This document shows positions 1 through 11,368 of a stretch of DNA of 35,058 nucleotides, piece after piece. The DNA is taken from contig QNFP01000012.1 of assembly GCA_003645535.1 (NCBI GenBank), positions 1 to 35,058 of the forward strand, given 5' to 3'. A program made the position numbers and the translations under genes. This DNA is from Gammaproteobacteria bacterium (GTDB taxonomy: Bacteria > Pseudomonadota > Gammaproteobacteria > Pseudomonadales > Porticoccaceae). Positions within the stretch are counted from its first letter, which is position 1, and the number at the start of each line of letters is the position of its first letter. The notes beneath the pieces were generated by a model. That model was not told the origin of the DNA. It saw nothing but the letters and a program-made list of their open reading frames with translations, and made no database searches.

Positions 1-13
1 ATAATTTCTCTCA

Positions 14-1075
14 CTAAAGTCCTTCCTCACCAGTCATGGTTTTCAGGGCCTTGACGTTAGCTGCAAACTTGGCGCGAGTTTCATCAGGTAATGGAATCAT
101 GCCTTTTTCTGCCAGGTAACCATCACTGCCCCATGCCTTTTCGCTGGTAAATTCAACTAAAAACCCTTTGATACCAGGTATCACGTCAACGTGTGCCTTT
201 TTCACATAAAAATACAGTGGCCGCGATATCGGGTAAGACTTGTCGGCAATGGTTTCAAAAGTAGGTGCAACGCCTTCAATCGATGAACCTTGTACTATGT
301 CGCTATTTTGATCCAGGAAGCTGAATCCGAACACGCCCATAGCATTGCGGTTAGCGTTCAATTTTTGCACGATCAGGTTGTCATTTTCTCCGGCTTCGAT
401 GTAAGCACCATCTTCACGAATGGTATGACAGATTTTTTTGTACTTGCTTTTATCCTGCTTTTTTAGCGCCTTGATCCAGTCAAACTTTTTACAGCCGCCT
501 TCCAGAGCCAGTTCGGCAAAAGCATCCCGCGTACCGGAGGTCGGGGGAGGCCCCAACACCTCAATTTTTACATCAGCAAGCTGGGGATTGACGTCTTGCC
601 AGGTTTTGTAGGGGTTGGCAATCAATGTATTCGATCCTTTCGCTGGCACTTCTTTGGCTAAGGCCAGAAAAATATCTTTGCGAGTAAGATCCATTTTCGA
701 AACTTTGTTGGAATTTGCCAGCACAATGCCATCAAAACCAATCAGTACTTCAACAATATCTACAACACCATTAGCCTGACATTTATCAAACTCCGACTTT
801 TTTATACGTCGAGACGCATTAGTAATGTCAGCATGACCTGCTCCTACGCCAGAACAAAAAAGTTTCATACCACCGCCAGATCCTGTGGATTCAACTTTGG
901 GGGTCGGGTTACCGGTGCTTCTACCAAACCGTTCAGCAACGACCGTCGCAAAAGGGTATACCGTCGAAGAACCAACGATGCTTATATAATCGCGGGCCGC
1001 CGCATATGTCTGGGTAGCTGGTACAACCAGGGCCGCAGCCAGGGCCGCTGCAGCAACATTTAATGTTAATTTCAC
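14..1075 (-). CDS. pstS: PstS-family phosphate ABC transporter substrate-binding protein
   Basis: 353-aa ORF with signal peptide (MKLTLNVAAAALAAALVVPATQTYAA), GSSTVYPFA and STGSGGGMKLFCSG phosphate-binding motifs, TSGTRDAF; Pho-box-like repeats upstream. Confidence 0.88.
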   Translation of the reverse strand: MKLTLNVAAAALAAALVVPATQTYAAARDYISIVGSSTVYPFATVVAERFGRSTGNPTPKVESTGSGGGMKLFCSGVGAGHADITNASRRIKKSEFDKCQANGVVDIVEVLIGFDGIVLANSNKVSKMDLTRKDIFLALAKEVPAKGSNTLIANPYKTWQDVNPQLADVKIEVLGPPPTSGTRDAFAELALEGGCKKFDWIKALKKQDKSKYKKICHTIREDGAYIEAGENDNLIVQKLNANRNAMGVFGFSFLDQNSDIVQGSSIEGVAPTFETIADKSYPISRPLYFYVKKAHVDVIPGIKGFLVEFTSEKAWGSDGYLAEKGMIPLPDETRAKFAANVKALKTMTGEEGL

Positions 1076-1147
1076 ACTGTTCTCCTATGAGATTCGGGTT
1101 CGAGCGGTCATGGTAGGAGCGTCGAATGACAAGCTTATGTCTAAAAT

Positions 1148-1165
1148 ATGACAGAATTGTGACAG
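1148..1165 (-). promoter_or_regulatory. Pho box (PhoB binding site) upstream of pstS
   Basis: Minus strand reads CTGTCAC-AATT-CTGTCAT: two 7-bp direct repeats with 4-nt spacer, matching the PhoB consensus, pointing toward pstS. Confidence 0.75.
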
Positions 1166-1196
1166 TGCTTCAGCCTTGCTGACCCTGATTGATTCG

Positions 1197-1218
1197 CCAC
1201 AGTTACCATTAACTGTGG
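1197..1218. repeat. Inverted repeat CCACAGTTA-CCAT-TAACTGTGG, possible operator
   Basis: 9-bp perfect arms with 4-nt spacer, just upstream of a TATAAT (1221-1226) and the dctQ start. Confidence 0.6.
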
Positions 1219-1277
1219 TTTATAATTGACAGTAATTCACGCACGGTAACCTCGGCAGAGACCGCGAAAGGGCCTTA

Positions 1278-1838
1278 TTGTTGAACACTTCGTTAGTAAA
1301 TGACGCGATACACATTATCGATACTTTCACCGAGTATTGCGGCAAAGCGGTTGGCTGGCTGACCGCGGCCATGGTGGTAATTACCTGTGCCATTGTAATA
1401 ATGCGTTATGTGCTCGAATCCGGCTCCATTGCGCTGCAGGAATCACTCACCTACCTCCATGCTACTGTTTTCATGCTGGGCATAGCTTTTACTCTCAAGC
1501 GGGGCGGCCATGTTCGGGTCGACATCTTTTACAGGGGGTTTTCGCCGCGAACCAGAGCTTGTATAGACCTGGGTGGTGCCCTGCTGCTGCTAATGCCGGT
1601 GGGTGTGGTGCTTTTTTGGCTCAGTATTGATTACGTTAGCAATAGCTGGGAGATCAGGGAAAGTTCTGCTGAATCCGCTGGCCTGCCCTGGGTGTATTTG
1701 CTAAAAACCCTTATGCTGGTAATGCCTGTACTGTTACTACTGCAGGGCCTTGCGGAATTTTTGAAATCACTAAAGTTTTTGCTAACCCCCCCCTGTGTCA
1801 CTCGGCAAGCCGCCGACGCAGCGCCCAGAACCAGGTAA
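1278..1838 (+). CDS. dctQ: TRAP transporter small permease subunit (DctQ family)
   Basis: 186-aa, four hydrophobic segments, DctQ-type RYVLESGSIALQESLTYLHATVFMLGIAFTLKRGGHVRVDIFY; TTG start. Confidence 0.85.
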   Translation: MLNTSLVNDAIHIIDTFTEYCGKAVGWLTAAMVVITCAIVIMRYVLESGSIALQESLTYLHATVFMLGIAFTLKRGGHVRVDIFYRGFSPRTRACIDLGGALLLLMPVGVVLFWLSIDYVSNSWEIRESSAESAGLPWVYLLKTLMLVMPVLLLLQGLAEFLKSLKFLLTPPCVTRQAADAAPRTR

Positions 1839-1848
1839 GCCTCAGACC

Positions 1849-3213
1849 ATGCTTGAACTAATACCTCTGTGGATGTTCCTGGCCGTGTGTCTGGTTATTT
1901 TGCTCGGCTACCCGGTTGCCTTTTCTCTGGCAGGCACCGCTTTAGTTTTTGCTGCTATTGGTACCACCGTCGGCATTTTTGATTTCGCTTTTTTACAGGC
2001 TTTGCCGAACCGCCTCTATGGCACCATGGCTAATCACACTCTCATCGCTGTGCCGCTGTTTATTTTCATGGGGGTCATGCTAGAAAAATCAAAACTGGCG
2101 GAAGACCTGTTAGACAGTATGGCCAGAATGTTTTGGAAAGTCCGTGGAGGGCTGGGCATATCGGTAGTTATCGTCGGCATGCTCTTAGCCGCAAGCACGG
2201 GCATTGTCGGTGCTACTGTCGTCACGATGGGCCTCATGTCCCTGCCAACCATGCTCAAACGCGGCTATAGCCCGGCTCTGGCCACCGGAACGATCTGCGC
2301 GACGGGCACCCTGGGGCAAATTATACCGCCTTCTATCGCTCTGGTTTTGTTGGGTGACATCCTGTCCAGTGCATACGCCCAGGCCCAGTTAGGTATGGGC
2401 ATATTTACTCCCAAAACTGTTTCCGTTGGTGACTTATTTGTTGGTGCGTTAATGCCCGGGCTGTTACTCGTGGGCCTGTATTGCCTTTATATATTTGGAA
2501 TAGCCCGTTTTAAGCCCGAATATGCTCCCGATACGGAACAACAGGGGGAGGTGACAATCGGCCAACTACTGCGCAGTCTGGTACCACCCCTGTTGTTAAT
2601 TATTGCGGTGCTGGGTTCTATCCTTACTGGCATCGCCACACCGACAGAAGCAGCTGGTGTCGGTGCGATGGGCGCAACGCTACTGGCAATGATACGCAGA
2701 CAACTATCAATTGTGCGATTTAAAGACGTAATGGAAACCACGGTACTTGTCACTTCAATGGTTTTTATGATTTTAATCGGCGCGGCTATATTTTCACTTG
2801 TATTCCGTGGCTTTGGCGGCGAAGAGTTGGTAACTTCTTTTTTCACAGCCATGCCAGGCGGCCTGTTTGGCGCCACGCTGACCGTTATGATGCTAATTTT
2901 TGTGCTCGGCTTTATTCTCGATTTTATCGAAATCACCTTCGTGGTCGTGCCCATCGTCGGTCCTGTGTTATTAGCGATGGGGGCTGATCCAGTCTGGCTA
3001 GGCGTGATGATTGCTATCAACCTGCAAACGTCATTTTTAACACCGCCCTTTGGTTTTGCACTCTTTTATTTGCGGGGGGTAGCGCCGAAGGAAGTACTTA
3101 CTAGCGATATTTATCGCGGGGTTATACCGTTTATCGGTATTCAACTTCTTTTACTGGCCTTGCTCGCCATGTGGCCGCAACTGGCCACATGGTTGCCTGC
3201 GCAGCTGCGCTAA
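1849..3213 (+). CDS. dctM: TRAP transporter large permease subunit (DctM family)
   Basis: Multi-TM protein with GATVVTMGLMSLPTMLKRGYSPALATGTICATGTLGQIIPPSIALVLLGD and PTEAAGVGA motifs; likely ATG at 1849 (supplied ORF opens at GTG 1795). Confidence 0.9.
   Translation: MLELIPLWMFLAVCLVILLGYPVAFSLAGTALVFAAIGTTVGIFDFAFLQALPNRLYGTMANHTLIAVPLFIFMGVMLEKSKLAEDLLDSMARMFWKVRGGLGISVVIVGMLLAASTGIVGATVVTMGLMSLPTMLKRGYSPALATGTICATGTLGQIIPPSIALVLLGDILSSAYAQAQLGMGIFTPKTVSVGDLFVGALMPGLLLVGLYCLYIFGIARFKPEYAPDTEQQGEVTIGQLLRSLVPPLLLIIAVLGSILTGIATPTEAAGVGAMGATLLAMIRRQLSIVRFKDVMETTVLVTSMVFMILIGAAIFSLVFRGFGGEELVTSFFTAMPGGLFGATLTVMMLIFVLGFILDFIEITFVVVPIVGPVLLAMGADPVWLGVMIAINLQTSFLTPPFGFALFYLRGVAPKEVLTSDIYRGVIPFIGIQLLLLALLAMWPQLATWLPAQLR
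3167..3210. repeat. Two adjacent strong inverted repeats at the 3' end of dctM
   Basis: CCATGTGGCC-GCAACT-GGCCACATGG (3167-3192, perfect 10-bp arms) and GCGCAGCTGCGC (3199-3210, perfect palindrome). Confidence 0.8.
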
Positions 3214-3232
3214 TCTACACGAGCTACAAGCG

Positions 3233-4168
3233 TTATTTTTGCATGCCACTATAAACAATACGGACCCACACCTCGGGAGACAAAAACCCATCGGCCCATG
3301 CGGAATCCAGCGCTGCGGTAGGTTTGGCCGCGACAATCTGATCTTCTGTTTTACCCTCGTCCACCAATTTTCGAATATTCGCTTCTGCCAGCACCAGCAT
3401 GTCATGGTAAGCCTGTAGCTCAGCTTTGGTCGCCAAAGGGCCGTGGCCTGGCATTATACGAGTCTTGTCATTGGCAAGATCCAGAACTGCTTTGCTCCCT
3501 GCAATCATGCCCGCAATACTGCCCCCCGAGTTGGTATCAATAAACGGATAAAAACCATTAAAAAACACGTCACCTGTGTGTACGACATTTGCCTTGCTAA
3601 AATAAACAATGGCATCACCATCGGTATGTGCATTGGCAATGTGGTACAGGCGCACATCGTCACCGTTGAGATGCAGACTCATCTGATCTTTAAAGGTAAT
3701 AAGCGGCAACGCAGCTTTAGGTGAAGGCGGTTTGACCATATTAAACAACGGTATGGATTTCTCTACCAGCAAGCTGGCGCGAACATTTTCATGGGCAACA
3801 ATCACTGCGCCCGCCTCGCCAAAATTTTCGTTGCCGCCAGCATGATCACCATGCCAATGGGTATTTATCAGGAAACGTGGTTTAGTGCCGGATATCTCCG
3901 TCAGCGCAGCAGATATCTTGTCAGTCAGCTGTGCATACTGGTCATCAATAATAAATGTACCATCGGTACCAACCGATACACCAATATTACCGCCTTCGCC
4001 CATTAACATATAAAGCCCATCGGCAACCGGCACAGTTGTAATCTGCACCGAGTCCCAATGATCGCTGCTCCAGGCAAAAGCAGACAGCAAGAATGAACAG
4101 GCAAACGTAAGTCGTGCTACTCGATTATAGATCGTTCGATTTTTGTTACTCATGATCAAGCCCCCCAA
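3233..4168 (-). CDS. Secreted MBL-fold metallo-hydrolase
   Basis: NTHWHGDHAGGNENFG metal-binding motif, HTGDVFFNGFYPFID, PGHGPLA; N-terminal signal peptide. Likely start at internal MSNKNRT (4153). Confidence 0.85.
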   Translation of the reverse strand: MGGLIMSNKNRTIYNRVARLTFACSFLLSAFAWSSDHWDSVQITTVPVADGLYMLMGEGGNIGVSVGTDGTFIIDDQYAQLTDKISAALTEISGTKPRFLINTHWHGDHAGGNENFGEAGAVIVAHENVRASLLVEKSIPLFNMVKPPSPKAALPLITFKDQMSLHLNGDDVRLYHIANAHTDGDAIVYFSKANVVHTGDVFFNGFYPFIDTNSGGSIAGMIAGSKAVLDLANDKTRIMPGHGPLATKAELQAYHDMLVLAEANIRKLVDEGKTEDQIVAAKPTAALDSAWADGFLSPEVWVRIVYSGMQK

Positions 4169-4242
4169 ATATTAAGCCCGCAGCATGCCACGATAGCGCC
4201 CGTTACTACAAATGGACAACTCGGCCCACTGACTGGATAAGA

Positions 4243-4262
4243 ATATTGAACATGTTCAATAT
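4243..4262. promoter_or_regulatory. Perfect 20-bp palindrome ATATTGAACATGTTCAATAT
   Basis: Self reverse-complementary over 20 bp, in the divergent gap between the MBL-fold gene and glyQ. Confidence 0.65.
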
Positions 4263-4355
4263 CTAATAAGTTCCTCGACGACCCATTGGCAAGAGTTCCT
4301 CGTCAGTGAATTCCGCAGGCTATATAATCGCTGCTGAATTTTAACAGGAAAGATC

Positions 4356-5309
4356 ATGACCTCTTCTGTGCCAGATGTGTCCACATTCCAGGGCCTGATT
4401 TTAGCGCTACAACAATTCTGGGCCGACCAGGGCTGTGTAATTCTGCAACCCCTGGACATGGAGGTGGGGGCGGGAACTTTCCACCCCGCCACATTTTTGC
4501 GAGCTATCGGTCCGGAAACCTGGCACAGCGCTTATGTACAACCCTGCCGGCGACCCACCGACGGCCGCTACGGGGAAAACCCCAATCGCCTGCAACATTA
4601 TTATCAATTTCAGGTTGTATTGAAGCCCTCGCCGGACAATATTCAGGATCTCTACCTGGATTCTCTGCAGTACCTGGGTATCGACCCCCTGGTTCACGAC
4701 ATCCGCTTTGTCGAAGATAACTGGGAATCTCCCACGCTAGGGGCCTGGGGCCTGGGCTGGGAAGTATGGTTAAACGGCATGGAGGTGACGCAATTCACCT
4801 ATTTTCAGCAGGTCGGCGGCCTGGAATGCTATCCAGTAACGGGAGAAATAACCTACGGCCTGGAACGAATCGCCATGTACCTACAGGGTGCCGACAGCAT
4901 TTACGACTTATTATGGGCTCGCTCCCCCTCGGGACAAACCATTACCTACGGCGATGTGTTTCACCAAAACGAAGTTGAAATGTCGCAGTTTAATTTCGAG
5001 GAAGCCGACACCACCTTTTTATTCACCAGTTTTGATAACTACGAACAGCAAAACCAGCGGCTTATTGAACACGGCTTACCTCTGCCCGCCTACGAGTTCG
5101 TCATGAAAGCATCCCACGCATTTAATTTGCTCGATGCCCGCCACGCTATTTCGGTAACCGAACGGCAGCGATACATTCTCCGTGTGAGAACTATGGCCCG
5201 TGCAGTGGCGGCTGCGTATTTCCAGTCGCGGCTGACGCTGGGTTTTCCATTGGCGCCGTCCGAACTCGCCGCCGAGGTCACGGCAAGTGCCAGGGAGCAA
5301 AGCGCATGA
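4356..5309 (+). CDS. glyQ: Glycine--tRNA ligase alpha subunit
   Basis: [68 protein letters not shown]. Confidence 0.98.
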   Translation: MTSSVPDVSTFQGLILALQQFWADQGCVILQPLDMEVGAGTFHPATFLRAIGPETWHSAYVQPCRRPTDGRYGENPNRLQHYYQFQVVLKPSPDNIQDLYLDSLQYLGIDPLVHDIRFVEDNWESPTLGAWGLGWEVWLNGMEVTQFTYFQQVGGLECYPVTGEITYGLERIAMYLQGADSIYDLLWARSPSGQTITYGDVFHQNEVEMSQFNFEEADTTFLFTSFDNYEQQNQRLIEHGLPLPAYEFVMKASHAFNLLDARHAISVTERQRYILRVRTMARAVAAAYFQSRLTLGFPLAPSELAAEVTASAREQSA

Positions 5310-7384
5310 GCAAGGATTTTCTGGTTGAAATTGGTACCGAAGAATTACCGCCTAAATCTCTTAAAAACTTGATGAATGCCTTTACCCTGGCAGTCGAAGC
5401 GCGTTTACAGGACGCCGGCCTGAAACACCTTGCTATTAAGGGCTTTGCCACACCAAGGCGGCTAGCCGTATTGGTCACCGAGCTTGACGAACAACAGGCA
5501 GAGACACGTACTGAAAAATTGGGTCCTGGAATAACAGCCGCTTTTGACGATGACGGCAAACCGACTCCTGCAGCACTGGGTTTCGCGCGTAATTGCGGTG
5601 TGGCAGTTGGGCAACTGGAAACTACTGAGACAAAAAAAGGCAAAAGACTGGTATTTCGCGACGTTAATCCCGGTCGCGCCACCGCAGAATTGCTCAGCCA
5701 GATAGTTGAACAGGCATTAGACGAACTGCCCATTGCCAGGCGTATGAGATGGGGGTCCAGCAGAGTTGAGTTTGTACGCCCCATCCATTGGGTGGTGATG
5801 CTTTTTGGCCGTCAGGTTATCACCGGCAAAGTAATGGGTATTAACGTCGGCAATCAAAGTCATGGCCATCGATTTCACAAGCCGGGACCTTTAATTATAG
5901 ATAATGCTCCGGACTATGCAGCGACACTGCGGCGAGCCTATGTCATTGCCGATTTCGGTGAACGTCGAGAACTGATCCACAATGGCGTTCAAAAAGAAGC
6001 TGCTAGCCGCGGTGGAACCGCCATCATAGATGAGGCCCTGCTGGACGAAGTCACGGCGCTTAATGAATGGCCGGTTGCTTTATCCGGGCACTTCGAAGAA
6101 CGTTTTTTAGCGATACCCGCGCCGGCTCTCATCTCCTCGATGAAAGAACATCAGAAGTATTTCCATGTAACTGATCAAAACGGGCAACTATTACCCATAT
6201 TTATAACCATAGCTAACATAGACAGCTCTGACCCCGCGAAAGTCGTTGCTGGTAATGAAAAGGTTATTCGACCACGACTCGCAGATGCTGATTTTTTTTA
6301 CAAAACTGATTTACACAAGCCACTAGCAGCACAACGGGAGAAGCTCCGTGGCATCGTGTTCCAGGAGAAACTGGGCTCTGTATTTGACAAAACAGAGCGT
6401 GTGGCACGGCTTGCCCAAAAGCTCGCGAGCTCAACTGGAGCTGACCCCGAATTAGCGAAGCAGGCTGCATTGTTAAGCAAATCGGATCTAGTCACCGAAA
6501 TGGTCCAGGAGTTCAACGACCTACAGGGTATTATGGGCGAGCATTACGCGCATGCTGAAAAACTTGATCCTGCTATCGCCAGTGCTTTAGCCGAACAGTA
6601 TTTACCACGTTTTAGTGGCGATAAAGTACCCCACAGCCCCGTGGGCATTACCCTGGCCCTTGCTGATCGCCTCGACACGCTGGTAGGTATTTTCGCTATC
6701 GGCCAGGCTCCGACCGGTTCAAGTGATCCCTTCGCGCTGCGACGAGCGAGTCTCGCCGTTCTACGCTTCCTTGTAGAACATCACATCGACCTCGACTTAC
6801 GCAATGCGCTGAGGCAGTCAGCACAGCTATACAGGAATCTTTCAGTATCAGAATCATCTATAAAGCAAGTATTCACTTACATTATAGAGCGCTTTCATTC
6901 ATGGTTTGAAGACAAAGGCATACCCAGTACTGCAATTCAGGCGGTAATGACAAAAGACCTGGGAAATCCATACGACATCTCACAACGAATCCACGCTGTT
7001 GGCGAATTTACCCGCCATTCCGAAGCATCAGCATTGGCCAGTGCAAATAAACGGGTCGCAAATATACTGGCGAAGCAGAGTGACTTTTCTTCCGATTTAA
7101 AATTAGACCCTGCTTTGCTAGTCGCGCCGGAAGAAAAGCTCCTCGCGCACTCAATAGCCACCCTTGGCAGCCAGGTTCGCGAACTTATAAATAAGCGCGA
7201 ATACACTGACGCACTGGCCCAGGCGGCCGCGTTAAGAGATCCTGTTGATGCTTTTTTCGATCAGGTGATGGTTATGGTAGACGACGAGGCTCTACGCTTG
7301 AACCGCCTTGCCTTACTCAATCAATTGCGTGAACTATTTCTGGAAATTGCCGATATTTCCTTACTTGCACCTACGAAATCGTAG
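5306..7384 (+). CDS. glyS: Glycine--tRNA ligase beta subunit
   Basis: [16 protein letters not shown]-terminus; 692 aa; ATGA overlap with glyQ. Confidence 0.98.
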   Translation: MSKDFLVEIGTEELPPKSLKNLMNAFTLAVEARLQDAGLKHLAIKGFATPRRLAVLVTELDEQQAETRTEKLGPGITAAFDDDGKPTPAALGFARNCGVAVGQLETTETKKGKRLVFRDVNPGRATAELLSQIVEQALDELPIARRMRWGSSRVEFVRPIHWVVMLFGRQVITGKVMGINVGNQSHGHRFHKPGPLIIDNAPDYAATLRRAYVIADFGERRELIHNGVQKEAASRGGTAIIDEALLDEVTALNEWPVALSGHFEERFLAIPAPALISSMKEHQKYFHVTDQNGQLLPIFITIANIDSSDPAKVVAGNEKVIRPRLADADFFYKTDLHKPLAAQREKLRGIVFQEKLGSVFDKTERVARLAQKLASSTGADPELAKQAALLSKSDLVTEMVQEFNDLQGIMGEHYAHAEKLDPAIASALAEQYLPRFSGDKVPHSPVGITLALADRLDTLVGIFAIGQAPTGSSDPFALRRASLAVLRFLVEHHIDLDLRNALRQSAQLYRNLSVSESSIKQVFTYIIERFHSWFEDKGIPSTAIQAVMTKDLGNPYDISQRIHAVGEFTRHSEASALASANKRVANILAKQSDFSSDLKLDPALLVAPEEKLLAHSIATLGSQVRELINKREYTDALAQAAALRDPVDAFFDQVMVMVDDEALRLNRLALLNQLRELFLEIADISLLAPTKS

Positions 7385-7389
7385 TTGCT

Positions 7390-7938
7390 ATGAAGCTAAT
7401 TATTCTCGATCGAGATGGTGTTATAAATCAGGATTCAGACAACTATGTCAAAACTGCCAGGGAATGGCTGCCTCTACCAGGCAGTCTTGACGCCGTAGCC
7501 CGACTCACCAAAGCAGGTTACACCATAGCCGTGGCAACGAATCAATCAGGCTTATCCCGGGGACTATTCGGAATAGACGAGCTGGAAAGCATGCATCGCA
7601 AAATGTGCCAGCTAGCGGAAGAGGCCGGTGGGCATATCGACGGGATATTCTATTGCCCCCATTTGCCGGAAGAAAACTGCTCGTGCCGAAAGCCAGCCTC
7701 CGGACTTATTAAAGCCATCGCGCTGGAATTCAACACTGATTTAACCGAAGTTCCCCTTGTCGGGGACAGTTTAAGGGATCTGCAAGCAGGCATTAGCCTG
7801 GGCTGTACGCCGATATTAGTGCGCACGGGCAAGGGCTTGCAAACCGAGCCATTACTTGCCAAACAAGACCTCACAGCATTACAGAATGCTCTCATATTCG
7901 ACAACCTGTCTTGTGTAGCAGATTATCTGCTTAATTAA
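7390..7938 (+). CDS. gmhB: D-glycero-beta-D-manno-heptose 1,7-bisphosphate 7-phosphatase
   Basis: HAD motif LDRDGVIN, ATNQSGLSRGLF, CPHLPEENCSCRKPASG zinc-binding Cys cluster. Confidence 0.93.
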   Translation: MKLIILDRDGVINQDSDNYVKTAREWLPLPGSLDAVARLTKAGYTIAVATNQSGLSRGLFGIDELESMHRKMCQLAEEAGGHIDGIFYCPHLPEENCSCRKPASGLIKAIALEFNTDLTEVPLVGDSLRDLQAGISLGCTPILVRTGKGLQTEPLLAKQDLTALQNALIFDNLSCVADYLLN

Positions 7939-7951
7939 AAAGGACTCAACG

Positions 7952-8671
7952 GTGAAGCTAATTCTCGGGCTGCGATCACTGGCATTTTATGCAGGTTATG
8001 TCCCCATAGTCATAGTGTTTTCTATATTAGGTTTTACCGTTGGCTTGCTACTACCCCACAGGCAGCACCAAAGCCTTCTTACCACCGCCAACGCCCTGGT
8101 ATTGTGGTGGCTAGGTATAACTTGCGCGGTCAAATTACGTGTTAGCGGGCTGGAAAACATACCCAGCACACCGTTTGTGGCCCTCAGCAAACACCAGTCG
8201 AACTGGGAAACTTTCTTTTTGCAACGAACGTTAAGACCAGTCAGTACCATTTTAAAAAAAGAACTTTTGAAGGTACCTTTTTTCGGATGGGGCCTGGCCA
8301 TGACCAAACCGATTGCCATTGACCGTAGCAACCCCCGTAGCGCCCTGCGCGATATTTTATCCCAGGGGAAAAAACGCCTGTCAGAAGGCAACAATGTGTT
8401 GTTATACCCGGAGGGAACAAGAATCGATATTGGTGAAACAGGTAATTACGGCCGTAGCGGTACAGCGTTAGCAATTGCTGCACAGGTGCCAATACTGCCA
8501 ATAGCTCATAATGCGGGTATTTGTTGGCCGGCGCATAAATTTATCAAAGTGCCCGGCACCGTCCATGTAATTATTGGTGAACCACTTTCAACCCAAAATA
8601 AAGATAGCAAACTCCTGACTGAGGAAATAAAACAGTGGATTGAAGCCAACGTAGCCGCTTTACCAGGCTAA
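7952..8671 (+). CDS. plsC: 1-acyl-sn-glycerol-3-phosphate acyltransferase family protein (PlsC-like)
   Basis: SKHQSNWETFFLQ acyltransferase box, LLYPEGTRI motif; position matches the acyltransferase beside gyrB in pseudomonads; GTG start. Confidence 0.88.
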   Translation: MKLILGLRSLAFYAGYVPIVIVFSILGFTVGLLLPHRQHQSLLTTANALVLWWLGITCAVKLRVSGLENIPSTPFVALSKHQSNWETFFLQRTLRPVSTILKKELLKVPFFGWGLAMTKPIAIDRSNPRSALRDILSQGKKRLSEGNNVLLYPEGTRIDIGETGNYGRSGTALAIAAQVPILPIAHNAGICWPAHKFIKVPGTVHVIIGEPLSTQNKDSKLLTEEIKQWIEANVAALPG

Positions 8672-8746
8672 ACACTGGTTTATTAATAAATCTTTGCTAA
8701 ACTCTTGCCCCCGCATTAATTAAAGAAACTAAAAGAAAGCCAAATT

Positions 8747-8914
8747 ATGTCAGATGAAACTTACCAGGGACCGGAACAACGCAAAGAACAACGTCGGAAA
8801 GAGGCGGATCGGCGCGAAGAAATTCGCTTTGAACTGGAAAATGAAAACCGCAGAAAAAACCGGGGCCGTAGAAAACTAGATGGTAATATTCAGCACAAAA
8901 GCAACTCAGACTAG
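8747..8914 (+). CDS. Small highly charged Arg/Lys/Glu-rich protein (55 aa), function unknown
   Basis: ATG to TAG read directly: MSDETYQGPEQRKEQRRKEADRREEIRFELENENRRKNRGRRKLDGNIQHKSNSD; below the ORF-track length cutoff; fills the plsC-gyrB gap. Confidence 0.65.
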   Translation: MSDETYQGPEQRKEQRRKEADRREEIRFELENENRRKNRGRRKLDGNIQHKSNSD

Positions 8915-8940
8915 ATCGTAGAAGTAAGTGCTCACTACCA

Positions 8941-11361
<2,421 letters not shown>

Positions 11362-11368
11362 CTACTCC

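Noticed and set aside
2487-3020. 177-aa minus-strand ORF
   Set aside because: Antisense to the DctM transmembrane coding region; low-complexity Ile/Thr/Ser/Pro composition typical of reversed hydrophobic codons.
5278-5784. 168-aa minus-strand ORF
   Set aside because: Antisense to glyS; no recognisable motifs.
8241-8501. 86-aa minus-strand ORF within plsC-like gene
   Set aside because: Antisense shadow ORF of a well-supported acyltransferase.
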